DNA from: JAVBOW01 sp031551595
Lineage (GTDB): Bacteria > Bacteroidota > Bacteroidia > Bacteroidales > Rikenellaceae
Assembly (NCBI GenBank): GCA_031551595.1
Contig: JAVBNK010000074.1
Coordinates: 1-21,498 of the forward strand
Direction of reading: 5' to 3'
DNA length: 21,498 bases
Shown here piece after piece: positions 7,206 to 14,496 of this stretch. Under the pieces are notes generated by a model. That model ran no database searches and had not been told where the DNA came from. It saw only the letters and a list, made by a program, of their open reading frames with translations. Position numbers and translations under genes: made by a program. Within the stretch, counting starts at the first letter, position 1; the number at the start of each line of letters is the position of its first letter.

Positions 7206-9011
7206 TCAATTGCCGAGGTTGCGGAAGCGGGCGGTCACGTCGATATCGGTGATCTCCTTCGAAAGCATGGCGATCGTGGCGTCGGGCATTTTTTTCAGGT
7301 CGACCAGGATCAGCACGTCGAGGCAGTCGTTGAAGTCGTGGTCGACGTTGAAGCCCAGCACATGCGCGTGCAGTTGGAGGTATTTGCGGATCAGCACCGG
7401 GATCGAGAATTCGTCGCGTTCGATATCGGCGACGATCTTGTTGATCAGGTCGACATCGGCGATGCGGCGGATCAGTGAGCTGTCGATACGGGCATGGATG
7501 CCTTTCATCCCGTTCAGTGGATGGATCATCGCCGCGCGTTTGGGGTCGTAGTGGTGCTGGCGCAGGTATTCGGTGATCACGACCTTGGAGGTGGCCTGGA
7601 AATCGCCCGATATGGTTACCGGGCCCAACAGGTTGCGGTATTGGTCGTGTTTGAGCAGCACGTAAAGGATGCCTTTCCACAGCAGCATCAGGGTCGCCGC
7701 CTTGCGCTGGTAGTTGGCGGTGATGAAGCTGCGTCCCAGTTCGATGGTCTGCTCCATGATCGGCCCCATGCCGGGGTCCATGCAAAACAGCGAATTGACG
7801 TAAAATCCCCGGAGGCCGTAGCGGGGCATGATCTCGCGGCCCATGCCCATGCGGTAGGCGCCCACAAGTTCGCCCGCGGCGCGATCCCAGATGAAAAGCT
7901 GGTGGTAGTAAGCGTCGTAATGGTCCGTATCGATGCTTTTCATGGACCCCTCGCCGATCTCGCGGAAAGTGATCTCGCGCATACGGCCGATCTCATGCAT
8001 CATATTGGGGATTTCGGACGACGGGGCGAAGAACGTATCGTAATTGCCGTATGCGAACAGCAGGCGGTCGGGCCGTATGGCCTCCAGCTCGGCGTGCAGC
8101 AACTCGCGTTCGCGGCCGTCGCCGATCTCTTCGGGGACCACCTCGGCCGGCTTGCGGCGGGGGATGACCCGCAGTTTGCGGCGGTGCCGCTTATGGGTCA
8201 GGTAATCGACGTTGGCCCGCAGATAGTCGGCATAGGCCTGCGGATCGGTGACTCCTTCGAGGCGTTTGACCGTGAGCGGCGAGCCTATGTTGACGGTGAC
8301 GTTGGCGCCGCGCTTGTTGAGCAGTTCGCGGGGAAGCATGGCGGTGCGCAGCGTCGGGTGGATGCGCCCGGCCAGGTGGAAGCGCAGGCTGTTGCGCGCC
8401 TCGATGCACACCGGCACCACCGGTACACCCGCATTGCGGACGAAACGCATCACCGACCGGCTCCAGGGCTTATCTTTCAGCTGCGAGAAGCCTTTTTGCC
8501 AAGTGGCGACCTCGCCCGCCGGGAAGATGACCAGGGCGCCGCCATTTTTCAGGTGGGCATACGACTCGCGGATGCCGCGCATGTTGCGCCCGGCGTCCTT
8601 CGAATCGAACGGGTCGACGGCGATGAAGTACGGTTTGAGGAACTCAATGCGGTTGAGCAGGAAATTTCCCATGAAACGCACGTCGGGGCGGATCTTCGAC
8701 AGCATATCGATGAGGATGATCCCGTCGAGGGCTCCCGTGGGATGGTTGGCGACGACGATCAGCGCCCCGTAGCGCGGCAGGTTCGAAAGGTCTTTCTCGC
8801 TGGCCGCATAGGTCACGCCGATATCCTCCAGGACGGCCCGCGTATTTCCCGCGGCTGCAGCACGGGCATACAGCCTATTCAACTTATTCAGGCCCAGGAG
8901 CCGCATAAGTATTCCCGCCCCTATTCCCGCACCCGTTCCCTTCTTCCCGAACATCAAGTCCTCACGCCCCACCAGGTGCCTGGTGTTTTTTATATTCTCA
9001 GTCGCCTTCAT
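7206..9011 (-). CDS. Fused PlsC-like and OlsB-like (GNAT) acyltransferase, probable aminoacyl-lipid synthase
   Basis: A 601-residue two-domain enzyme. Residues about 50-300 are a PlsC/hemolysin-type O-acyltransferase with NHPTGALDG (His90, Asp96; spacing HX5D rather than the usual HX4D) and FPAGEVA as the phosphate/acyl motif. Residues about 310-500 resemble the OlsB-type N-acyltransferase fold (REITFREIGEG, then LFIWDRAAGELVGAYRMG). Separate GlsB and GlsA proteins make glycine lipids in Bacteroides, and the fused OlsF makes ornithine lipids in Flavobacterium and Serratia; this fusion has the OlsF domain order. The amino acid used is not predictable here. ATG 9011 is chosen over ATG 9032 because a promoter-like TATATTTG spans 9028-9021; ATG 8954 is a further option. 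Cytoplasmic or peripheral membrane. Confidence 0.85.
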   Translation of the reverse strand: MKATENIKNTRHLVGREDLMFGKKGTGAGIGAGILMRLLGLNKLNRLYARAAAAGNTRAVLEDIGVTYAASEKDLSNLPRYGALIVVANHPTGALDGIILIDMLSKIRPDVRFMGNFLLNRIEFLKPYFIAVDPFDSKDAGRNMRGIRESYAHLKNGGALVIFPAGEVATWQKGFSQLKDKPWSRSVMRFVRNAGVPVVPVCIEARNSLRFHLAGRIHPTLRTAMLPRELLNKRGANVTVNIGSPLTVKRLEGVTDPQAYADYLRANVDYLTHKRHRRKLRVIPRRKPAEVVPEEIGDGRERELLHAELEAIRPDRLLFAYGNYDTFFAPSSEIPNMMHEIGRMREITFREIGEGSMKSIDTDHYDAYYHQLFIWDRAAGELVGAYRMGMGREIMPRYGLRGFYVNSLFCMDPGMGPIMEQTIELGRSFITANYQRKAATLMLLWKGILYVLLKHDQYRNLLGPVTISGDFQATSKVVITEYLRQHHYDPKRAAMIHPLNGMKGIHARIDSSLIRRIADVDLINKIVADIERDEFSIPVLIRKYLQLHAHVLGFNVDHDFNDCLDVLILVDLKKMPDATIAMLSKEITDIDVTARFRNLGN

Positions 9012-9020
9012 ATCGAGCAA

Positions 9021-9028
9021 CAAATATA
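9021..9028 (-). promoter_or_regulatory. -7 box for the acyltransferase gene
   Basis: TATATTTG on the minus strand fits TAnnTTTG. The predicted transcript start (about 9014) leaves only a few bases before ATG 9011, so the leader would be very short, or translation begins further in at 8954. Confidence 0.45.
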
Positions 9029-9178
9029 TCACTTTATTGTTAACCAGCCAATAACCCTCCCCGATTTTTCCTTCCGGACGGGCTACCTTCCGTCATATCA
9101 TCCCCTTGTGCCCGCGCAACGCCCCGTATGGACGGGCGCCGGACCGAAAACGACAGGGGGGGATGTATGCCGGTCGTA

Positions 9179-9195
9179 TAAATTTGCTACTTTTG
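9179..9195 (+). promoter_or_regulatory. Two overlapping candidate -7 boxes for uvrC
   Basis: TAAATTTG (9179-9186) and TACTTTTG (9188-9195) both fit TAnnTTTG, nine bases apart. They would give leaders of roughly 14 and 5 bases before ATG 9206. Which one is used cannot be told from sequence. Confidence 0.5.
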
Positions 9196-9205
9196 CCGCA
9201 ACACC

Positions 9206-11062
9206 ATGGTTAAAAAAGGAAATAAAGAGGACGTGAAATGCCAGGCGGCGGCGCTGCCGGGCGATCCGGGAGTGTACCGTTTCCGGGACGCCGACGACGT
9301 GGTGATCTACGTGGGCAAGGCCAAGAACCTGCGCAAGCGGGTGATGTCCTACTTCGTCGACGCGGCGGGCCACACGGCGAAAGTACGCCTGATGGTGCGC
9401 CATATCCGCCGCATCGAATACACGGTCGTGGGCAGCGAGGCCGACGCCTTCCTGCTGGAGAACAACATGATCAAGAACCTCCGGCCGCGCTACAACATCC
9501 TGCTCAAGGACGACAAGACCTACCCCTGGATCGTGATCCGCAACGAACCCTGCCCGCGCATCGAGTCCACGCGGCGGCTGGTGCGCGACGGATCGCGCTA
9601 CTACGGGCCTTACTCGTCGGTGTCGATGCAGAAAGGGCTGTTGGAGATGTTGCACGGCGTTTACCAGTTGCGTACGTGCCGCCTCGACCTCTCTCCCGCC
9701 GCCGTCGCCCGGGGGAAATACAACGTCTGCCTGCAATACCACATCGGCAACTGTCGGGGGCCCTGCGAGGGGCTCCAGTCCCGGGAGGATTACGACCGCT
9801 CGGTGGAGATGGCCGCCCATATCCTGCGGGGCGACGTGCGTCCGGCCGCGGCGTGGCTGCGCGAGCAGATGGCCGCGGCGGCGGCCGAGCTGGACTTCGA
9901 AACCGCCGCACGCTACAAGCACCGCCTCGACCTGTTGCAGAACTACACCAGCCGTTCGGTGGTGGTGAGCAGCCGGTTGACCGACCTGGACGTGTTCTCG
10001 CTGCTGACCGACCCCGACACCTCGACCGCCTATTGTAACATGACCCGCATCGTGTCCGGGGCGGTGGTCAACAGCTTTACGGCCGAATTCTCGCTCGGGG
10101 CGGATGAAGATCCCATAACGATACTTACCCACGCGATCCGGCAAATTGCGGAAAACCTTTCGGGAGGGCTGGCACGCGAGGTGGTGGTGCCGTTCATGCC
10201 CGCCGAGGCGCTGTTTCCGGGCGTGACGTTCACCGTGCCCAAACGCGGCGAAAAGCTCGACCTGCTCGAATTTTCGGCCAAAGGCGCACGGTTGGCGCGG
10301 CTCGAAAAACTGAAAAATATCGAGGCCCGCGACCCCGGCAGGCGCGTCGAACGGCTGATGGAAGTGATGCAACGCGACCTGCGGCTTGCGCGCCAGCCCC
10401 GCCATATCGAATGTTTCGACAACTCGAACCTGCAGGGCACGAACGCGGTGGCGGCGTGTGTGGTGTTCCGCGACGGCAAGCCCGCCAAACGCGAATACCG
10501 CCACTTCAATATTAAAACGGTGGTCGGGCCGGACGACTTCGCCTCGATGCGCGAGGTGTTGACGCGCCGCTACGGCCGCCTGCTGGACGAAGGGGCCGAG
10601 CTGCCCGACCTGATCGTGGTGGACGGAGGCAAGGGACAGCTCAGCGCCGCCTACGGGGTGCTGTGCGAACTGGGACTCGAAACGAAGATCGCCATTATCG
10701 GCCTGGCCAAGCGCATCGAAGAGGTATTCTATCCCCACGACCCGATGCCCTACTACCTGGACCGCAACGGCGAAACGCTTAAAGTGATCATGCACCTGCG
10801 GGACGAGGCCCACCGCTTCGGCATCACGTTCCATCGCCGGAAACGCTCGAAGGCCGCCATCCGCAGCCGCCTGGAAGAGATCCCGGGCGTGGGACCGGCC
10901 ACGATCGAGAAGCTCCTGAAGCGTTTTCGCACGGTGAGCGGCATCCGCAACGCCCCGCACGGACAACTCGCCGAAACGGTGGGAAACCGTCGTGCGGCGG
11001 AAATTGAAAAATTTTTCACATCCGATGCAACGCAAAGGCCCGATCGTGCATCTATAGGATAA
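9206..11062 (+). CDS. uvrC: Excinuclease ABC subunit C
   Basis: A 618-residue UvrC, close to the normal family length of about 600. UvrC makes both incisions around bulky lesions in nucleotide excision repair, together with UvrA and UvrB. The N-terminal GIY-YIG nuclease domain (about residues 17-95) contains LPGDPGVYRF and VIYVGKAKNLRKRV and makes the 3' cut. A UVR motif for UvrB binding is near 205-240 (LDFETAARYKHRLDLLQ). The RNase-H-like domain for the 5' cut includes IECFDNSNLQGT and LIVVDGGKGQLSAA, each with a catalytic-type Asp. The C-terminal helix-hairpin-helix is EIPGVGPATIEKLLKRF. Standalone gene, divergent from the acyltransferase gene. Confidence 0.97.
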   Translation: MVKKGNKEDVKCQAAALPGDPGVYRFRDADDVVIYVGKAKNLRKRVMSYFVDAAGHTAKVRLMVRHIRRIEYTVVGSEADAFLLENNMIKNLRPRYNILLKDDKTYPWIVIRNEPCPRIESTRRLVRDGSRYYGPYSSVSMQKGLLEMLHGVYQLRTCRLDLSPAAVARGKYNVCLQYHIGNCRGPCEGLQSREDYDRSVEMAAHILRGDVRPAAAWLREQMAAAAAELDFETAARYKHRLDLLQNYTSRSVVVSSRLTDLDVFSLLTDPDTSTAYCNMTRIVSGAVVNSFTAEFSLGADEDPITILTHAIRQIAENLSGGLAREVVVPFMPAEALFPGVTFTVPKRGEKLDLLEFSAKGARLARLEKLKNIEARDPGRRVERLMEVMQRDLRLARQPRHIECFDNSNLQGTNAVAACVVFRDGKPAKREYRHFNIKTVVGPDDFASMREVLTRRYGRLLDEGAELPDLIVVDGGKGQLSAAYGVLCELGLETKIAIIGLAKRIEEVFYPHDPMPYYLDRNGETLKVIMHLRDEAHRFGITFHRRKRSKAAIRSRLEEIPGVGPATIEKLLKRFRTVSGIRNAPHGQLAETVGNRRAAEIEKFFTSDATQRPDRASIG

Positions 11063-11209
11063 TCTTTCCGGACTAAACATTTTAATTAAGCGCCTGTAAA
11101 TCGTGGCAATATATTTGATAACTAACGCCACATGCTTCCCCGGAAAAGTTTCGGACTTTAATGCAAAAACCGCAAAAATGAACGATTGTTTACATTTTGT
11201 AGATATTTC

Positions 11210-11240
11210 TTGGGTGATTAAAACTATTTGATTACCTTTG
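11210..11240 (+). promoter_or_regulatory. Bacteroidota promoter of the outer-membrane protein gene
   Basis: A -33 TTG (11210-11212) and a -7 box TACCTTTG (11233-11240) are separated by 20 bases, the spacing expected for the primary sigma factor of this phylum. The leader would be about 32 bases, strongly AT-rich just before ATG 11278, as expected for efficient initiation without a Shine-Dalgarno site. Confidence 0.7.
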
Positions 11241-11277
11241 TAACGCGAATTACCAAACCTAATTTAATTTTTTAATT

Positions 11278-11844
11278 ATGAAAAAATCAGTTCTTTTCCT
11301 TGCATTCACCGTGCTTGCATCGACTGCTTTCGCTCAGTTCAACATGCGCTTGACCTATGGTACCTTCGACTCGAAACAGGTCACTTTCGGTTATGACATC
11401 TGCAAATGGACCCCGTTCGTTGCTTTCGACGCTTTCACCCTGGCCGTTAAACTCGACGAAGGCGACGTTACCAAACTCAATGCAAGCGCTTTTGCCCCCA
11501 CCCTCGGTGTGCGCTACTATTTCCTGAACAGCGGTGACCTGAAAGGTTACGGCAGCCTGTCGGCACAGAAAGTATTCGTGAGCGGCAAATACAAAATGGA
11601 AATTGAGAACGAAGGTTCGCAGACCATCAAACTGAGCGACGTTCTGGACACCAAAAACATCCTCCAGGGCCAACTCGCTTTCGGCGCCGAGTACTTCTTC
11701 AACGACAAGCTCAGCCTCGTTGCAGAATACGGTTTCCGTTACATCTACAGCCAGTTCAAAACTACTGCAGATTTCGGCGACGGCACTTACACCATTCAGC
11801 CGGGTGCAACTTTCGCACGCCTGGGTCTCGGTTTCCACTTCTAG
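11278..11844 (+). CDS. Small outer-membrane beta-barrel protein
   Basis: A 188-residue protein with a clear signal peptide, MKKSVLFLAFTVLASTAFA, cleaved before QFN. The mature part alternates polar and aromatic residues in short strands and ends in the aromatic pattern LGLGFHF, typical of 8-strand outer-membrane barrels in Bacteroidota. No specific ligand can be named. It has its own well-formed promoter and terminator, and its codons (GTT, GCT, TTC, CTG) are less GC-rich at third positions than its neighbours, which suggests high expression. Monocistronic. Confidence 0.85.
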   Translation: MKKSVLFLAFTVLASTAFAQFNMRLTYGTFDSKQVTFGYDICKWTPFVAFDAFTLAVKLDEGDVTKLNASAFAPTLGVRYYFLNSGDLKGYGSLSAQKVFVSGKYKMEIENEGSQTIKLSDVLDTKNILQGQLAFGAEYFFNDKLSLVAEYGFRYIYSQFKTTADFGDGTYTIQPGATFARLGLGFHF

Positions 11845-11864
11845 TAGAACCCTGCACCGATCAT

Positions 11865-11898
11865 AAAAAGACGCGCCATGACGGGCGCGTCTTTTTTT
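11865..11898 (+). terminator. Intrinsic terminator after the outer-membrane protein gene
   Basis: AAAAAGACGCGCC (11865-11877) pairs exactly with GGCGCGTCTTTTT (11884-11896) across a 6-base loop. The run of seven T (11892-11898) forms the tract. The A-run would make it partly bidirectional. Confidence 0.9.
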
Positions 11899-11902
11899 AT
11901 GC

Positions 11903-11910
11903 TATCTTTG
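11903..11910 (+). promoter_or_regulatory. Candidate -7 box upstream of argS
   Basis: TATCTTTG fits the TAnnTTTG consensus, directly after the terminator. If used it would give argS a leader of about 320 bases containing the inverted-repeat element. No closer promoter box is obvious before ATG 12239. Confidence 0.4.
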
Positions 11911-11966
11911 CCGACGATAAAGGATCTGCCTGAAAAATATGTTCTATTTCTTCAGTCACTCTTTTT

Positions 11967-12110
11967 TCGCCTGATGGCGACATACTTTTTTGTCTTGACA
12001 CAAAAAAGTAGTCAAAAAAGTCATGGCCCGTCGAATTCGCTGAACTTCCTCGTTCTATGGCTAAAACGGTTAGCGCCTCCTTTTTAATCGCCTTACGGCG
12101 CCTAACAGTC
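11967..12110. repeat. Intergenic structured repeat element in the argS leader
   Basis: The segment has three hairpins: TCGCC-tgat-GGCGA (11967-11980), a perfect 11-bp arm TACTTTTTTGT (11983-11993) pairing with ACAAAAAAGTA (12000-12010), and GTTAGCGCC pairing with GGCGCCTAAC (about 12069-12108, one bulge). From memory, sequences of this type, an A/T-rich CTTTTTTGT hairpin followed by a GC-rich part, recur between genes in Bacteroidota. That is recollection, not a search. No protein-coding potential is seen in 11899-12238. Confidence 0.5.
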
Positions 12111-12238
12111 GTTGGACGAACACCGTTTCTTAACGCCTCCGGACTTCGGAATTTCCAGGCGCGAATTCTCCAAGGGCCACTGCCTGCCGGGCGAAAGCCA
12201 ACGTATTTTTAGGACTGATCACTATAAGACGCGAAACG

Positions 12239-14014
12239 ATGAACACCGAACAATTCTTACAATCCAAAATAGCCGAGGCGGTCAGAGCGCTTTATAACGC
12301 CGAAGCGGCCGACCTGCAAATACAGAAGACGCGCAAGGAATTCGAGGGCGACTACACCCTGGTGGTCGTCCCGTTGCTGCGTGCCAGCAAATCGTCGCCC
12401 GAAGTCACCGCGGCCGCCATCGGCGAATGGTTGAGCGCCAATGTGGCCGATGTCCGCGACTTCAACGTCATCAAAGGGTTCTTAAACGTATCGATGAAAG
12501 ACGAATTCTGGGGCGAGAGGTTTGCTGAGGCCGCCGCGCAGCCCGATTTCGGGTTCAGTGCCCCTACCGGACGCACCGTCATGGTCGAATATTCGTCGCC
12601 CAACACCAATAAGCCCCTCCACCTGGGGCATATCCGCAACAACCTGCTGGGCTACGCCGTGGCGGAAATACTCAAGGCGTGCGGCCACCGCGTGATCAAG
12701 GCCAACCTGGTGAACGACCGGGGCATCCATATCTGCAAAAGCATGATTGCCTGGCAGTTGTACTCGGGAGGGGAAACCCCGGAATCGTCCGGCATGAAGG
12801 GCGACCACCTGGTGGGTAAATACTACGTCGAGTTCGATAAGCACTATAAAGCCGAAGTCAAGGAGCTTGCGGCGGCCGGCATGTCCGAGGACGAGGCCAA
12901 ACGTACTGCTCCCATCATGGTCCAGGCGCAGGAGATGCTGCGCCGGTGGGAAGCCCGGGACCCGGAGGTCTACGGGCTGTGGGAACGCATGAACGGCTGG
13001 GTGTACGAGGGCTTCGACGCCACGTACAAGGCTTTGGGCGTCGATTTCGACAAGACGTACTACGAATCGAACACCTACCTGACGGGCAAAAGCATCGTCG
13101 AGGAGGGGTTGCAGAAAGGCGTGTTCGCACGGCGTGCGGACGGGTCGGTGTGGATCGACCTGACGGCCGACGGGCTGGATGAAAAGCTGCTGCTGCGTGC
13201 GGACGGCACCTCGGTTTACATGACCCAAGACCTGGGCACGGCCGTACAGCGTTTCGGCGAGGAACACCTCGACGAGATGATCTACGTGGTGGGCAATGAA
13301 CAAAATTACCACTTCCAGGTGCTCAAACTGGTCCTCGGCAAACTGGGTTACGCCTGGGCGCAGGACATCACGCATCTCTCCTACGGGATGGTCGAGCTGC
13401 CCGAAGGCAAGATGAAGTCGCGCGAGGGAACGGTGGTCGATGCCGACGACCTGATCGCCGACATGGTGGCTACGGCCCGCGAAACGTCGGCCTCGACCGG
13501 CAAACTCGACGACGCCACCGAAGAGGAAGCCGCCTCGATCAGCCGCATGGTGGGCATGGGCGCGCTCAAATACTTCATTCTAAAGGTGGACCCGAAGAAG
13601 ACGATGCTGTTCGACCCCCGCGAGTCGATCGACTTCAACGGCAATACCGGGCCCTTCATCCAATATACCCACGCCCGCATCCGCTCGATCCTGCGCAAGG
13701 CCTCCGAGGCCGGTATCGACTACACGGCTGTCGCCCCGGCGGGGTATGTGCCCGAGGAGATCGCCCTGATCAAGCAGGTGGTCGATTTCCCGGCCGCGGT
13801 AGCCCAGGCCGGGCGCGAATTTTCGCCTGCGGTCATCGGGGCCTACGTCTACGAGCTGGCCAAGACCTTCAACGGTTACTACCACGACCACTCGATCCTT
13901 AAGGAATCCGATGCCGCCGTGCGTGCAATGCGCCTGAGGTTGGCCGGGCAGGTGGCTGAAGTCATCTCGCGCGGCATGCGCCTGCTGGGGATCGAGGTCC
14001 CGGAAAGAATGTGA
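12239..14014 (+). CDS. argS: Arginine-tRNA ligase
   Basis: A 591-residue class I aminoacyl-tRNA synthetase that charges tRNA-Arg. The N-terminal tRNA-binding domain covers about residues 1-105. The HIGH motif is HLGH (128-131) in SSPNTNKPLHLGHIRN, preceded by the VEYSSPN signature of ArgRS. The second motif is KMKSR (391-395) in the KMSKR position. The C-terminal anticodon-binding domain (DALR type) is recognisable around FIQYTHARIRSILRK and LAKTFNGYYHDHSIL. Full length. The start follows a long leader with a repeat element. A 13-bp hairpin lies 28 bases after the stop. Confidence 0.97.
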   Translation: MNTEQFLQSKIAEAVRALYNAEAADLQIQKTRKEFEGDYTLVVVPLLRASKSSPEVTAAAIGEWLSANVADVRDFNVIKGFLNVSMKDEFWGERFAEAAAQPDFGFSAPTGRTVMVEYSSPNTNKPLHLGHIRNNLLGYAVAEILKACGHRVIKANLVNDRGIHICKSMIAWQLYSGGETPESSGMKGDHLVGKYYVEFDKHYKAEVKELAAAGMSEDEAKRTAPIMVQAQEMLRRWEARDPEVYGLWERMNGWVYEGFDATYKALGVDFDKTYYESNTYLTGKSIVEEGLQKGVFARRADGSVWIDLTADGLDEKLLLRADGTSVYMTQDLGTAVQRFGEEHLDEMIYVVGNEQNYHFQVLKLVLGKLGYAWAQDITHLSYGMVELPEGKMKSREGTVVDADDLIADMVATARETSASTGKLDDATEEEAASISRMVGMGALKYFILKVDPKKTMLFDPRESIDFNGNTGPFIQYTHARIRSILRKASEAGIDYTAVAPAGYVPEEIALIKQVVDFPAAVAQAGREFSPAVIGAYVYELAKTFNGYYHDHSILKESDAAVRAMRLRLAGQVAEVISRGMRLLGIEVPERM

Positions 14015-14041
14015 TTCCGGAATACATCCGTACTATCAATG

Positions 14042-14070
14042 GCGATCGGGGCACAAAGTGCCCCGATCGC
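14042..14070 (+). terminator. Perfect hairpin after argS, terminator-like
   Basis: GCGATCGGGGCAC (14042-14054) pairs exactly with GTGCCCCGATCGC (14058-14070) over a 3-base loop. The T-tract is weak (TGGTTT), so termination may be partial. Confidence 0.6.
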
Positions 14071-14163
14071 TGGTTTATGCCTGCCGGGAAAGGGCGGTAC
14101 CGAAGATGCGAGCCGCGGACACAGGTATTTCGCTTTGCGAAATGCAGAAAGATAAAATTTTCC

Positions 14164-14171
14164 TATATTTG
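14164..14171 (+). promoter_or_regulatory. -7 box for the riboswitch-btuB transcript
   Basis: TATATTTG fits TAnnTTTG, and its start point near 14178 lies just before the aptamer. A TTTG at 14134-14137 is 26 bases upstream, longer than usual, and sits in the loop of a small hairpin (ATTTCGC-ttt-GCGAAAT, 14127-14143). Confidence 0.55.
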
Positions 14172-14177
14172 CACCGC

Positions 14178-14360
14178 CGTACGGTATCCGGCATCCTCCG
14201 GGATGCGGGATCGAAAGAGGGAACCGGGTGTGAATCCCGGACAGTACCCGCTGCTGTAAGTTCCATGCAATCAAAGGGAAGGCAACCTGAAGCCACTGTC
14301 GCAGGACGGGAAGGCGCCGAGCCCCGGAACAAGTCAGAAGACCTGCCGCGCGAGCATCCA
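14178..14360 (+). ncRNA. Cobalamin riboswitch aptamer
   Basis: The region carries the hallmarks of the B12 riboswitch in order: AAAGAGGGAA (from 14214), then GGGTGTGAATCCCGG (about 14226-14240), CCCGCTGCTGTAA (14247-14259), GCCACTG (14292-14298) and the B12-box-type GTCAGAAGACCTGCC (14333-14347). It lies on the plus strand about 140 bases before a BtuB-like receptor gene, as expected for adenosyl- or methylcobalamin repression. The 5' boundary is approximate. Confidence 0.93.
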
Positions 14361-14394
14361 AAATTCAAGCTTTCGGGATGAAAAGCGGCAATGC

Positions 14395-14420
14395 ACAGCC
14401 CCCTTCCGCGGGGTATCTGT
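14395..14420 (+). promoter_or_regulatory. Possible riboswitch expression-platform hairpin
   Basis: ACAG-CCCC (14395-14402) can pair with GGGG-(tat)-CTGT (14410-14420). It follows the aptamer and has no T-tract, so control of translation or of pairing with the aptamer is more likely than simple termination. A second AT-only hairpin, TTTTTAATT-cac-AATTAAAAA (14467-14487), sits directly before the start codon and could also cover the initiation region. Confidence 0.45.
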
Positions 14421-14496
14421 AATTGAGTCACTATTTTCCTTTCGACACTTGATTTTTGATTGTAAATTTTTAATTCACAATTAAAAACAAGTTTTT

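Noticed and set aside
11878..12087. A 69-residue open frame after the outer-membrane protein gene
   Set aside because: It begins inside the terminator loop and crosses the hairpin element; no protein features.
14011..14381. Open frames through the btuB leader
   Set aside because: They cross the cobalamin aptamer, whose RNA conservation explains the sequence.
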